NCBI GenBank assembly: GCA_030386875.1
Contig: CM059560.1
Location: 23,058,683-23,122,682, forward strand
Direction: 5' to 3'
DNA length: 64,000 bases
DNA from: Morinoia aosen
Lineage: Eukaryota; Arthropoda; Malacostraca; Amphipoda; Talitridae
The notes beneath the pieces were generated by a model. That model worked only from the letters and a program-made list of their open reading frames with translations. It was not told where the DNA came from and searched no databases. Shown piece by piece: positions 46,187-57,989 of the stretch. Both the position numbers and the translations under genes were made by a program. The number at the start of each line of letters is the position of its first letter. The stretch's first letter is position 1.

Positions 46187-47095
46187 TTTATATGTTGAAT
46201 TTTAATCTTACGGACGTGTTGAGGAAGTTTTCGCGATATTTTTAAAGGAGTTATTAAATTATATGTAGAACCAAGAGGTATTTTCTTTTTTTATTAAAGC
46301 TAAACAGTTATTCGAATAATGGATGGAATGATTGATTCCAAGGTATGAGTATTCTAAGCGCTTTCCCCAGATTCGCTCACACTGCTTTGTATTATTTTAC
46401 CGGTGACATTTGCAACAGCAATCCTACATTTTTCTTTCATTTACACTACCATGCCTAATAGTAGAAGCTTTTCTATGTTACGCACTCGCATGTGCGGTAT
46501 ACTACATTGGATGAAATTTTTGAGTCCCTATTACTGATAACTTGACTCTGACGTAGGTTTAAAGTTGCTAAGTCGAGTGATTGTTAGTATAATAATTCAT
46601 ATATCTTGAAATTCCTTTCCGTTGATACTCGCATAAGAACAGAGCAAATATATCTGAAAAACCGTTGAGTATTTGATAAACACTGCTCAGTTGCAGTTAG
46701 GTACGCTAGACGCTTCGTCAACTGCATTAGTCTCAGGTAGGTAAAATTTAAAAGCATCTTGTTCTTCTTGAAAATTTTTGACGAGCATCTTGGCAGTGGC
46801 ACTGTACCAGATGTTAATAAGTGCAGAGACACGTGTTCTTGCTAAGCATATATGTGTAGAGTTGCTCCTACTCTCTCAGATTATAGAGTTACAGATCGTA
46901 AGTGAACGATATCGCGGTGCTACGAATATTGGTAAATGTGAGCTGAACGCAATTTATTCAAAGATATTTACGCTTCAGAATAAATCGGAGCTTGAAAGTT
47001 CTGTGCGGTTCGGACTCTCCAGTGCCATGCAGTTGTATGTGGGCTCTGGGTAGGGGTGAGGCTCCTCATGATTATACATTAGCTTTATTTTATCT
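46187..47095. other. No gene recognised
   Basis: ORFs at 46584-46832 (-) and 46778-47053 (+) overlap each other and show no domain. Confidence 0.5.
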
Positions 47096-47105
47096 GCGTT
47101 TCTCT

Positions 47106-47446
47106 CTTCTCATGGGGGTGAAACTGTTGTTTTTACGAGAATCGGCGCTCCCAGGGAAAAAATGTGGGGTCCCGAGAAACGGTTTGGCAGGCCTCCGTTT
47201 TATAGAAGAATATGTTTTTCGTTTTGTTTTGAACAATTTTTTTTCGGTTACATGCTGTCCTGCTTTGCAGCACCTACCTTACCTTTATCCTGTTTCATAA
47301 ACTTTTTCGTTATTTTACTCTTTCTATTGATTTTGTGCACAGATTCCGCGTTTCCTTAAATCCGTACCATATGGTGCCCTTTTCCTCTCTTTGGAACGCC
47401 TTTGTCGCGGTTGAGGAGGCTTTAACATATCTAATTTAGCCTAATA
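47106..47446 (+). repeat. SINE-A copy 24
   Basis: Diverged copy; the head is tctcatgggggtgaaac, with a shortened pyrimidine block before the ttatttta...gcacagattccgcg segment. Confidence 0.82.
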
Positions 47447-47459
47447 TTGCGTTTTCCCT

Positions 47460-47823
47460 GCTCCTCAAGAGGGTACAACTATTGCATGAGTCGGAATTAC
47501 TGCTCCCAGGGGGAAGAGACTAGGTTGCGAGCTAATGGTTTAACAAATTTGCTGAACTCTTGCTGCTAAAAAAAACTTCATTTTTATTTTGTTAGAGACG
47601 ATCTTATTCCAGTTCACTGTTGACCTTTTTTGCACCTATCACTTCGTTCTTCAAATTTATCTTGTTTCATAAAGTTCTTCTAATCTTATTGTTTCTATGC
47701 AGGTTGTGGAGACACATCTTATGCGCAGATTCCCTATTCTATTAATTTCATTCCAAGTGATGCTTTCCTACTTCGTCTCTTAGGAACACCGTTGATGTGG
47801 TTAGGAAAGCTTAAACTAACTCA
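47460..47823 (+). repeat. SINE-A copy 25
   Basis: Diverged copy 14 bp downstream of copy 24, head-to-tail. The head is ctcaagagggtacaactattg; the variant middle lacks most of the ggtaggc segment. Confidence 0.8.
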
Positions 47824-47934
47824 TGTTTTTGTCGAATGAGGTGCGTGTTTAAAGAGCTGAAATTTAAATAGAAGGTGTATGATAGTTGCTAAACGTAAAA
47901 TACTAAACAAATTTCCACCATTAATTGTAGTAGA

Positions 47935-48110
47935 ATATATTTATTTGTTTTGTTGTGGACAATCTTTTTTTTCGGTCCACTCCTGTCCTGTGTTTCGGCA
48001 CCTAGTGCTTTTTCTCTTTCAGCAATTTATCTCGTTTCATGGACTTCTTTCTCAACTTACTGTTTCGCTGTACCTGGTGCATAAATTCCGCGTTACCGGA
48101 AACATGTTTT
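47935..48110 (+). repeat. SINE-A copy 26, internal fragment
   Basis: Only the middle remains, from tgttttgttgtggac to gcataaattccgcgttacc. Confidence 0.75.
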
Positions 48111-48120
48111 GCAGATAGCT

Positions 48121-49078
48121 AAATGTATTATCTAGAAAAATGCGGGAATGGCTTTTTGATAATATGATTCGTTGAAGTTTAGGATTTCCCCCTTAATTCT
48201 CGTATATCTAAATATAATAATTTCAAAAATGGTGTCCTGTATTTTTCTAGTACCTTTATGCCTATCTATTGATATATTAGGCATTCATGTACCTTAAAAA
48301 ATTCGGGAAGAAATGCATTTCGAACATCAACTAGCTCAGTTTTTTTATTAGAGCCTAACCAACTCGGCGTACTGGGTGGTTTGCTGCTCAACGTCACTCA
48401 AAATTTGCTCACTGTGTGTGTTGGATTGTTTTTTCGTATTAAAGCATTTCGAACGTGAGCTGTGTGTCTAACTCTTGCCTGGTGAACGCTTGAACTTGCT
48501 TCGTGATTAAGAGAGTCTTGACGCCCTAAGGGAACCTTCTGGGTAAAAACGTAAGCCTGTGTCATTTTCTAGCTGGGTTTTCTGAACTTTTCACCATATG
48601 TGTGAAATTATGCAACGATTTTTTGTATCGAGATTTTTGTATCTTTTCAAAAAGTTCATTTTTTAAATGGGAAAAAATAGGTGTCAATTTTAAGTACTAT
48701 TAATTGATATATTTGGCTTTCCTTTACCTTTAAAATTGTGCAAGAAGTAGCATTTTAAACGTCAAAAAATTCAAGTTTTCAGGAAATTCTGACAATCTCG
48801 TCACCTGTCCCTTTAATAACGTAATGACTGGCCTGTTGCGAGCTGTAGCAAATGAACGAACGCATTCAGAAAAATATTCTCTGTCATGACCTAAAAAACA
48901 GAAGATTGTCAATTTCTGATTTTTGAGGAAGACTCCAAAGAGGTGGCTGACTTTTCTCAAGCTGTAGCAGACGAACAAACGCAAGGAAGTGAAGCATATC
49001 GTTAGGTACGTAAGAAAGTTCTCTAACATGAGTTAACCAGTAGAAAATTGATAAAATTCGGATTTTTGACGAAGACGG
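48121..49078. other. No gene; eroded duplicated segments
   Basis: Two imperfect direct duplications of about 110 bp are visible: 48,230-48,335 against 48,662-48,775 (shared ttgatatatt and tacctt-aaaa phrases), and 48,838-48,945 against 48,955-49,070 (shared gctgtagca and gatttttga-gaagac phrases). No coding domain was recognised. Confidence 0.45.
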
Positions 49079-49175
49079 TCCTCTTAACTCAATACTAAAT
49101 GATTGCTTATTCCTTCCTATCTGTGGAGCGCCTTTGTTCCGGAGGCCAATCGCAAACTAGCATCTAATCTAATCC
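49079..49175 (+). repeat. SINE-A copy 27, 3' end only
   Basis: Starts at cctcttaactcaatactaaatg and ends gcatctaatctaatcc. Confidence 0.85.
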
Positions 49176-49447
49176 TGATAAAAATTCGAATATCAATTAC
49201 ACTGGGGAACAAAGCTTTACTTTCTGTTTGTTGCGTACACTTTGAAACCTGTTCCTGGGTAAATTGAGGTCACTGATTTTGGCATTATATAGGTAGACCA
49301 AAAAATACTATGGATGAAATTCTAAACCAGTACAAATTAACGTTATTTAAAACCCATTACCAACATGCAGAATTAGTTTATAATTGCTCTTACTTACCTT
49401 AGGAAACATTGTGAAATCATCAGTTGCTTTTGCTAAGAATGACAGAT

Positions 49448-50345
49448 TTATTCAGACAGAAGCTTGCGTTTAATGGACCGTCAAGAATGTCGCTTCCCAG
49501 TGCAGCCTCGCCGAATGCTCCAGCAATAGTCGGCCGTCATGTGAACGTCCCAGCGACCTCGATATCGATCTTTCATGAATTTGTTATCCTGGTGAAAGCA
49601 TTTAACCTGCTTATCAATCACGTCCCCCAAGTTTGCCGGAAATGATTCAATAAGTTACAAAAAGTTCAAGAAATGCATTTTAATGCTCATGTTGATCTGT
49701 AAACTTTCCATTAAAGATTCAACTAGCTCTGATATTCCTTTGATTTTTGATTTCCTGTTTTCAATGAAGTTCCTTACGACAGAAATGAATACTTGCCATG
49801 CATTTTTCTCAACATCAATCATAGATTGAGTGAAAGCTTGATCTTGAATCAGCTCCCTAATTTGAGGGCTGTCGAAAATACCTGCTTTGAGTTTTTCTGT
49901 CATTACACGGGGGAACGCGTCAAATAAATACGTGAAACAGTCACCGTCAGTATTGAACGCCTTGACGAACTGTTTCATAACCCCTTTGATTGATATAAAA
50001 AGGCGGGAAAAGAATTTTTTCACGTTCCACTAGGGCTTCATGAATTATGTTCTTTTCCCCAACATTGTAGCTTTCCACAACTGGCCATTCCGTCTGCTAT
50101 CTATAAAGAGGTACCACTCTTCCAGATCATATCCTGTAACTCCCATCGCGGTTACTAATCCAGCAATATCCCAACAGTAGACGAAGTTCAATTTAGAATC
50201 AAAGAACTGGAAGAGGTTATCTTCTCTGTTGCGAGAGAATACCTTTACATCCAATCCAGCAAGTTTGAAGCCAACAATTTTGATAGCTTTTTATACAAAT
50301 CCAGATCTCGAACTAAATCATGGAGTTCTACATGGCTAAATGTGT
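49448..50345 (-). pseudogene. Fossil of a repetitive arthropod/cnidarian protein family
   Basis: The minus strand decodes a chain of segments that I recognise as a large uncharacterised protein family found in many copies in arthropod and cnidarian genomes, probably carried by a mobile element. In order: HVELHDLVRDLDLYKK (50,290-50,340), SRNREDNLFQFFD, FVYCWDIAG and EEWYLFIDS (ORF 50045-50254), then FVKAFNTDGDCFTYLFDAFP and GIFDSPQIRELI (ORF 49655-50023), MSIKMHFL, FPANLGDVIDKQ, FHQDNKFMKDRYRGRWD and TADYCWSIRR. Breaks are a frameshift near 50,255, an apparent loss of roughly 95 codons between the two main ORFs, and in-frame stops at the end of MHFLNFL and after GKRHS. The final segment, RSIKRKLLSE, ends at 49448. 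The molecular function is unknown to me. Confidence 0.8.
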
Positions 50346-51744
50346 GCGGTTCTGTCGATACGCCTTCAAAATCTGAGTCAGTGTTTCTGTTAGTTGACTC
50401 CTGTATCAACCAGTGTCACATTCGCTGTCAGAGTTAAGAGAAGTAAGGTGAGTGAAGGTAGGTTTTAGAACATCATCCGGATGGGGCGCAGGTCAGGTTG
50501 CTGAATCTAGACTAGAGTATGTGATAAGCTGATGAGATTTACCAGTGAAACCAACAGCATCGGTAAGGCAGAAGTAACAGTCTGTGGCATGGTCTCGTCG
50601 ATCACGCCACTACATCGGAATGCCGAAATTTTTATTTTATTTTTTTCCTTTAGTCCATTGACGCAAGTTTTCTTCGCTGGAATGACAACCCTTATGTGGT
50701 CCCCAAGTCATGATCTTGATCAAGTTTCACTTGAAAGTAAGAAAGTAATCTCGCCTCACGAATTCACCAATGCTTCTTCTTTGCTTTGGAGCTGTAACTG
50801 TACCACATATGTAGCAGAAAGCATTCGGACATGCCACACATTTCCTTTCGCTTGATTGAGAAGCCATTTTCCTTTAACAGCTCTAAGATATATGTAAAAA
50901 ACGTGCACACTTATAGTGATGGGATTTCATTTACCAGCACAGTACTGCTGAATTTTATCAAAATTCTTGATTAAAATAAAAATACGATCGCGTAGCATGA
51001 AAAATAAACCTGATTTTCACAAACGAATGTCATTCTTGAAATCAGTGGCCTCACCTCAAACCCAAAAGTCTGTTCCCAGTGATTGTCGGTTATGTAAGCG
51101 TCGTAAAGGAATTTTAATTAAATATATGTAATATTCAATGAGTTGTGAACTCGTTATTGCGACCACAGTTTTGATCCATTCGAATACTGAAGTTGAAACA
51201 AATTATGCAATTAACGTCGTGTTAAGTTTTTTGAGACAAGTCTCGTTTTCGCGTTGTGAAAAAGTGACAATTTTCTTCCATGAATTTTCTCAGGAAAATT
51301 TTCTACAATATCAATGTTTCAAGCCTACTAGTTGAAAATATGCATCTTCATAACAAAATTTGCCGAAATCACGATTTGAGAAACATTAATTGTCAATTAC
51401 TTACACGTGAGAGCGAGGCCTTCGGGGCGGCAGCTCGAACTCGGTTGTTCGTGTGTACCCTCCCATTCTGTGGCGGTGCAGCCTGGCCGGTCCGACTGGT
51501 GGTCTAGCTTGCGATTTGTACTGTATTGGTCAACATTCTCAAGTTCGCGCGTTTCTCAAGTCTGTACACGGGGCTATCCTGTCATTGTTATTAATTGCAA
51601 CATGTGTTGAACACTGTACTCTTACTTGCTAAGTAGGTTCAATTAAGTACAATAAATCGGACTCTAAATTCTTCGTCACAAATCTGAGCTAAGAGTAAAC
51701 AAAGGTGGTGGAATTGTGATTTTTTCAGCATCAGTATTCCGGTT
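50346..51744. other. No gene recognised
   Basis: May include the eroded N-terminal part of the pseudogene just to the left, but I could not follow it. A GC-rich patch lies at 51,410-51,520. Confidence 0.45.
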
Positions 51745-52106
51745 TTTAAGGAGATGCAACTAGTATATCTCCAGGAAGAAGCGCTCCTGGCGGTATGAAG
51801 TGAGGTCCAGAGCTGAAGGTTAAGAAGCTTTCTTTTTATTGAGATAATTTTTTTTTGCAATGGAGCATCTTCATTTTTCGGTTCACTGCTCTCCTGTTTT
51901 TCTACATCGATTACTTTTTTCTTCAACTTTTCTTTTGTTTCATGAACTTTCTCTTTGACATACTGTTTTTACGCGCTGGCAATCCTGCGTGAGCGCGCAT
52001 CTTGTGTATATATTCCGCGTTTTCCATACGAAATGGTAAATTTTCCCTCTCTTTGGAACACCGTTGTTGTTTTTAGGGAGGCTAAACTAAATTATAATCT
52101 AATCCA
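51745..52106 (+). repeat. SINE-A copy 28
   Basis: Old long-form copy (gcgctggcaatcctgcgtgag) with head aaggagatgcaactagtatatc and tail taatctaatcc. Confidence 0.82.
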
Positions 52107-53621
52107 ATGCAAGTTTTTACTTGCTATTATGTTTTTTGGCCCATTTTCTGGATAACATAACCTGCACTGGGGCGTGAATGCTCATGTTTTGTAGTTGATA
52201 ATAAGGAATTCGAAGTAATAAAAATTCTCACAACAGATAAAAATCATTTGAAGTAATCTTGTGGCACGTAAACGTGGCACACCGTCGATCAAAGTTGTCA
52301 AACGCTACTTCGAGGACAAAGGATCATTTGTGTTAACTTATCGTTGGAAATGATAGGTAAGCAATCACTTAGCTCTGGCAAAAAACTGGTGTCGCAACAA
52401 CTGAGAAGTACGGACTCTTCGCCCAGCGACCTCTACCCCCTGGCGCGGCTGTTCATATGTTCCGGCGCTTGCTGCTGCATTGTTCGTTGAAGGTACTATT
52501 TAACACGTTGACCACTATAGGTTGAACTTCAATTCATTATTAAACTCAAATCTAAAGTCAGTTGTGAGCAATTTCGAAAATAACAAACATTAACTGGATC
52601 GTGCCTTTGTTTGAATTTAATTGTTAATGGAAATTGAGTGACTACTGGTCGGTCAGCAGCATTATTAAAATTCACTCCGTGTACTCCGACGCTCATATTG
52701 CGACCAACGTGTTAAAACCAAGAAATCAAAGGCAAATTTTGTTTAAATGATCTCTTTGGTGGAAATATTTTCACTGTATGAAATATGTATCGATTTAATT
52801 TCCATATAGTTCCTTTAACAAAATTTATTTATTTGAAGTTTTTTCGCTTTGCCCCGAATCTATGCTGAACTGAAGTATCTTAGAGCAATAGATACAATTT
52901 TTGAATGATTTACACATCAGGAAGCTTTCTTAATATAAGAGGCAAATTGCGCGCATGAGCGCAAAACCTGTAACACATACCGCAACGTCTGCCGTTATAA
53001 CGAATGCACGGACCTAAAATTCTCAGCGTGATCTAATTATTCTTGAATTTGTACGTTCTTATATCAAAGTCATGGCTCTTATGTTTCGTTTTTCATAACG
53101 AATGTCGCGCAGTGGATTCCTATCCTTGCAAAAAATGCTGTCAAGGACGGGAAAATAGTCTATATTTTTTTTTAATTATTTTTTTATTATCAAACTATGA
53201 CAACGTGCGGGATTCCAACGTACGATTCCTTGACAACGTACTTTGTATGAAACGATTCAGAAGAAAAGGAAAGTACGAGAAAAAGCTCAGTGGAGAAGAA
53301 TATAAAGAACGCTACAGGTCACAACCACATTGCCTAGTGGTATTTTTGTTCTTACCAGTAAGGTAGATTCCTAGACCATATATGAATTGTAGTTATCTAG
53401 TCAAGCATAAAATGTAAGGAAAAAGCCTATGTGTCAACTCAGATGTAGTTTTATTTGTAGTAGTTAGTTTTGAAAACTATACCGAATAAGATAGTAGAGA
53501 AGGTTAGGTGTGTACGAAAATGAGATACAACAAAATTTTATTCACATTTACTATTTGTTTTGCAAATTTGAAAAAAAAATATAAAAACGATCAATTGTGT
53601 CAATTTTATTTATTTGTTATT
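52107..53621. other. No gene recognised
   Basis: AT-rich; one ORF at 53043-53366 (+, 107 aa) has a hydrophobic stretch and a basic C-terminus but no recognisable family. Confidence 0.45.
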
Positions 53622-53671
53622 ACCCTCATGGGGATACAACTATTGTACATTTACCGTGGGGGGCGAAATAA
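53622..53671 (+). repeat. SINE-A copy 29, head fragment
   Basis: ccctcatggggatacaactattgtac is a clear family head. It stops at the left end of the Tc1 element, and its continuation was not found on the other side. Confidence 0.75.
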
Positions 53672-54092
53672 TACAACACGTTGATTAAATGTTAAATCAC
53701 TATATTCCGCATTTCTAGACCTCGTAGAACTACGAGAATTGGACTGTACGGAGTGTTTTCAGGACAAGAGGTACCAAATTGCACACCAAGTAGAAAACGA
53801 CCAAATATACACTCAAATTTTCCGGGGAAAAAATCAGATTTTTGAGGTATTGGCTGTTTATTATTTCAAAGGATAAAATTCACACAATTACTTGCAATAT
53901 TTACTGTGAATTTACTTGACAAAATTTTCGAAATGTGCTCTACCTACATTAATGTGCTTATCAAACATTTGCGGTTCATGTTACCGGCGTCGTGGTTTCT
54001 TTAAAACTGATCAGTGTCAAGAAGACAGACAAGAAGTAACCATGATTGTTTGTTACTTTGTTTACCTTTTTTGGGAGGATCGGAATGTGGGA

Positions 54093-54408
54093 TTTCAAAA
54101 TGCATCTCCTCCTACAGTTTCATAGTTAAAGTGATAATTTTGGTATCAATGGATGCGGAATAACTTGGGCATTTCAAAAACTTGATTGAAAATTCATAAT
54201 TCATTTTCAATCAAAAGTTATGACGTCATAAAGTACAAAATTTGCCGAGAAAAGACATGCCTTGGAACTTTTTATGTTTTTTCCGCTTCAAACTAAAGTT
54301 TGGAGAATTTAATTTAAGTTTTTGTAATTTGTAAGTCTTTCCGCATCAAATGACAATAAAAAATCATCACTTTTACTCAAACACTGACGGAGGAGATGCA
54401 TTTTGAAA
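54093..54408. mobile_element. Foldback MITE nested in the Tc1 element
   Basis: Long inverted arms of about 75 bp start tttcaaaatgcatctcctcc on both sides and continue through aaagtgat-atttt and atgcggaa-acttt phrases. A further small hairpin (ttgattgaaaat...attttcaatcaa) sits at 54183-54216. The duplication at the ends is unclear, so the superfamily is not assigned. Confidence 0.7.
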
Positions 54409-54595
54409 AACCTCTCCAAAATCTCGTTTTCTATGAATATCTCGTTTTTTATAGGGAAAATCGCATTTTTTCACGAATGACACATGATTCCCAATTGCAT
54501 TTCCTATCAGTATACTAAATTTCATTTCTCTAGGTTCAATATTAAAGAAAAACTTCCTTAAGGAGCCTTCTCCCTTCCAACCTTCCAACCTTTGG

Positions 54596-54901
54596 GACCT
54601 TCCAACGGATAACGATCCAAAGCATACTGTAAACGAAACCAAGGAATGGTTGAGGATTAAGAAGATAAACATTTTAGAATGGCCGACTCAATCCCCTGAC
54701 GTGAATCGGATCGAAATCTTGAAGAGGGAATTAAAATCTAAGATTCAGAAGAGAAATCCCAATACCATCACTGAACTCAGAGAAATTTGCATTGAAGAAT
54801 GAAATAAGATTACTTCCGAAACTTGTGAAAAGCTGGTAGTGAACTACTCTGAACGTCTCAAAGCCATAATTAATAATAATGGCCGTGCAACGAAGTATTA
54901 A
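54596..54901 (+). pseudogene. Tc1 transposase C-terminus (DD34E), broken
   Basis: In one frame: DNDPKHTVNETKEWL, INILEWPTQSPDVNRIE, then ITELREICIEE, a TGA in place of the usual tryptophan codon (54800-54802), and ERLKAIINNNGRATKY with a natural stop at 54899-54901. Thirty-four residues separate the D of DNDPKH from the E of NRIE, the DD34E spacing of Tc1 transposases. The first catalytic aspartate and the DNA-binding domain are missing upstream. Confidence 0.88.
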
Positions 54902-55100
54902 TGTATGCATATCTTGAAATGTGTTGTAAACTTTTGTTCACGTATCTATCATACAAGTTCCTGGATTTTTTTTCTAGTAAATATTTATGAGTTTTATGTA
55001 TATTATTCATATACAGTCTAATTTTCGTAATTGTACGTGGTCTAAAAGTGTGTAATCTGTCGATTTAATCAACGTGCTATACTTCCTTTCTCCCCCTTCC

Positions 55101-55491
55101 TCCTCCCAAGGAAACAAAACATCACCACAAATGTATATGGGATTCAGAGCTCTTAGAGGGAAGATATTAGGTCCCTAGCTGAAGGTCATGTGAGCCTACC
55201 ATTTGAAAGAAAAAAGCATGGCATGTGTTTTGTTCCGAACCATCTTTTTTTCTGGTTCACTGCTGGCCTTTCTTCAGCACCTTTACTTTCTTGTTTGGCT
55301 TTCACCCTGCTTCATAAACTTTTTGCCCAACTTACTGTTTCTATGCGCAGTGGTTCTCGTAAAGGCACACCTTGTGCGTAGATTCCCGTTCCCATCATCT
55401 CATTCTGAAAGGTGCCTTACTCTTAATCTCTTGTTAATACCTTTGTTGTTGTTATGGAGGATTAAAATAACTTGTAATTCTATCTCCTCAC
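55101..55491 (+). repeat. SINE-A copy 30
   Basis: Old long-form copy with a much degraded head (ctcccaaggaaacaaaac) and a readable tttctggttcactgctggcc block. The tail is cttgtaattctatctc. Confidence 0.8.
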
Positions 55492-55705
55492 ACTTTAGTT
55501 GATTATAAAGTTTATAAAAAAATTCAACAATTGGAAAAAGAAAACGACTTATCGCTTTTATGCCGAAAAATCGGTCTTCAATATAAAATAATTAAATGTT
55601 ATGAAAAAAGGCAAACAAATATGTTATTTCTCTTTCACACTTGGAGAGTTCTTGAGAAGGAACTCATCGGAAACGGTACCGAGGAAGGAGTTAAGAGAAG
55701 GTTAA

Positions 55706-55927
55706 CCCTTTAACGTCCGAATTTTTGTACTCATATTACCGTTAACACAACCACCGTCACTAAACTGGCGCTGGCATCTGGCAGTCACCGATATCAGGAT
55801 GGGATAAGAACTGCCACTCGGCAGAGAACTTCAAAGAACACATTAGGGAACTAATTGAATAAGAAATAAAATATATTGAAGGGGAATTTTGAAAGAGGAC
55901 ACTGGTGTCCTCTGGGGCGTTAAAGGG
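55706..55927 (+). mobile_element. Small TTAA MITE, copy a (222 bp)
   Basis: TTAA at 55702-55705 and 55928-55931; termini CCCTTTAACGTCC and, inward from the right, CCCTTTAACGCCCC. It is related along its whole length, in the opposite orientation, to 62517-62737. TTAA duplication and CCC ends again suggest piggyBac-type mobilisation, but it is a different family from the 841-846-bp element. Confidence 0.8.
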
Positions 55928-56104
55928 TTAAACAAATATTTCTCATATATAGTGTTCTAGGTTCCTGATCGATGTTTTAACACCTTGATTTACTCATATT
56001 AGTTAGTTATTGAATTTTTTTAGTGATCCTTGATGGAAGAAAAATTTAGATTTTTTCGATCTCACTCAGTATCAGACGATTGAATTCATTATAGAGAGGT
56101 AAGA

Positions 56105-56340
56105 TCCTCTGGCGGATACACAATGATTTTATCTATGGAAATTAGCACTCCCATGTGTAAAATGTGAGGTCCCTAGTTCAGGCTAGTTGAGAGTTAGGTA
56201 ATTATTCTTTGCGTTCAAATGGGTTTTTGTTTAGTTACGGTTAGTTACTTCAATTCAACTTAAATCTTATTTCATTGCGTTACTTCTTAAATTTCCGTTT
56301 CTATGCGCGGGGGATCATGTGTGAGTACACACTTGGTGCA
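56105..56340 (+). repeat. SINE-A copy 31, internally deleted and truncated
   Basis: Head ctggcggatacacaatg and long-form segment gcgcgggggatcatgtgtgag are present. The 3' end after acttggtgcatt is lost. Confidence 0.78.
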
Positions 56341-56849
56341 TTAGTCAATTGGATAGTCGATGTGCGCTATTATTTGTAGTACAATGAATGGACTCAAGCC
56401 CCGTTCGAATACGAATATTTGAAATACGTTCACGCTAAGGTTATAAAATTTCTTGGAATCTGATGAAACAGTTTGAGTTTTGAATGTCAACCGCTGTACC
56501 ACCGACCTATGTTGGAGATAAAGGGTTGTGCATTCTCACGAGTGAAATATGTTTTCACACGGTCGACGGATCTACATAGGTTTTGCAACACCGGAGAGTT
56601 ACCGTGATGTGGGTTTGTCCGAATACATCTGTTGAGCAAATGAAGCGGTAAATAGTATCAAGACGCTATTGCTCTGGGCTTACGAAATTAGTTAAAATTT
56701 TTTATCATTGCACAAAGAGCTTTAATTTCTTAAACGATTTGTTTTAGAACAATGGCTGTCCGCTTCTTTTACTTGATAAATTTATTCGGCAATTATTATA
56801 AACCAAATATTCTGATACTATGCTGCCGTCTATGAAAAAAAAGCTTTAA
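56341..56849. other. No gene recognised
   Basis: Unassigned sequence; the right part may be eroded upstream PLE-2 sequence, but this was not legible. Confidence 0.4.
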
Positions 56850-57406
56850 ATGTCTATGCCGTTCTTTGGGGTTCAGTCCGAGAAGTTGAAGAAGGAACTA
56901 CGCTCTCCTACTATGAAATATTTTATGTGTGCGCACGTCCAAATTGTATTCGGCAACAATTTTAGAATCAGTACTTTGTTTTTATTCAGGGGTAAACTAC
57001 CTGTGTCTATGTTGTTCTCTATTGTTACCACACGTGTACTAAGATGTAGGGTGTTTCAGCATATTGACAGAAGTTTTAGAGCTGATAATCTATTAAGCAA
57101 GCTGCCTCACTCAGCTATACTAATTCATGCAGATCAGTATAAATCTCCTGTTTTACTGCAAGATTTTTCCGTCTTAAGCTCTGCTAACTCATTCTCTGAT
57201 TTACGTATAATCGAATCCCTTTTCATTAGCCGCTTAAAACCCGATCTAAACGATATGTGGTCGTCATACCTTTTAAAACCAGCTTCTGTTCAGCAGTTAA
57301 CCATCTTTTTGTGTTTTTCTTTAATTTATGAATATATTTTTCCGCGTGTTTTTTTTCAGAAATCTGCTGACGATGACTTTAGGAGTCCAACGTTTGTTCT
57401 TAACGG
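56850..57406 (+). pseudogene. PLE-2: Penelope-like RT/endonuclease fragment
   Basis: An open frame continues to 57488, but PLE similarity covers MPFFGVQSEKLKKEL (3-17, end of RT), VQIVFGNNFRISTLF (30-44), RGKLPVSM (47-54), TRVLRCRVFQHIDRSFR (61-77), HSAI (87-90), DFSVLS and SDLRIIESLFISRLKPDLN (116-134). The catalytic IY...CxxC...YIG stretch expected between residues 59 and 60 is deleted, so the endonuclease cannot work. The residues after about 150 are 3' untranslated sequence that happens to be open, including the hammerhead-like remnant. The ATG is not a natural start. Confidence 0.85.
57368..57406 (+). ncRNA. Degenerate hammerhead-like motif of PLE-2
   Basis: CTGACGA, one extra T, stem II arms GACT and AGTC, CAA where GAAA is expected, then a possible stem III CGTT...AACG. 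It sits just after the PLE-2 endonuclease remnant in the same orientation, as in PLE-1. The mutated GAAA box predicts loss of activity. Confidence 0.4.
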
Positions 57407-57488
57407 AAATGTCTTTTACAGCAATTGTCTTTGCCGTAACCTTCATTTTAAAGCTATGTTAAGTCATACAACCCAACTTGATACGTAA

Positions 57489-57988
57489 GTATTCATTGTT
57501 ATAGGTACAGGTGTATTTTTTATATGCGCGGTTTACAACAACAATTGTTCATTTTTCACAATTTCCAAAGGTTCTTTATCTGCAATATTTTTCGCATTTA
57601 GTTTTTCTTGTTGTAAGAATGTCCTCGTAATTTCCAAGTCGTTGAAATCTTACTCTATTGTCCAATTTGACTTGTTGATGTTGCGTTGAATTGTTGTGGC
57701 AGGGTTGAATTGGTCACATTTGGGTACGGTAGGGCAGCCGAGGCATGCAAACTAGCGATGAGCAGCGTTGCTAGGCATACGTTATGGGAGTTGCTTAAAG
57801 TGCGATCTGCCATGCCGCTTGAGTGGAGCCGCCTCCTGCGCTCCCTGCCCTCCAGCTTTCTGCTCCACCGCTCATTCCTTTACTTATGCCTGCTTTACAA
57901 CTCTCGTGCGAACTAGCTTTTCCATGCTTCTCCTACTGGCTTGGTATTTTTCTTACGAATACGAAACCGCTCTTATTGAACTGGTTGA
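57489..57988. other. No gene recognised
   Basis: A GC-rich patch (57,690-57,890) is open in overlapping frames (57686-57916 and 57768-58052, +), without recognisable domains. Confidence 0.45.
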
Positions 57989-57989
57989 A

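Larger units (their letters stand above)
53674..55079 (+). mobile_element. Tc1/mariner element (1.4 kb), degenerate
   Basis: Flanked by TA at 53672-53673 and 55080-55081. The terminal inverted repeats extend about 65 bp; their outer parts read CAACACGTTGATTAAAT (left) and TAGCACGTTGATTAAAT (right, inward). A transposase C-terminus is legible near the right end and a foldback MITE is nested at 54093-54408. The N-terminal half of the transposase is not legible, so the copy is dead. Confidence 0.82.
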
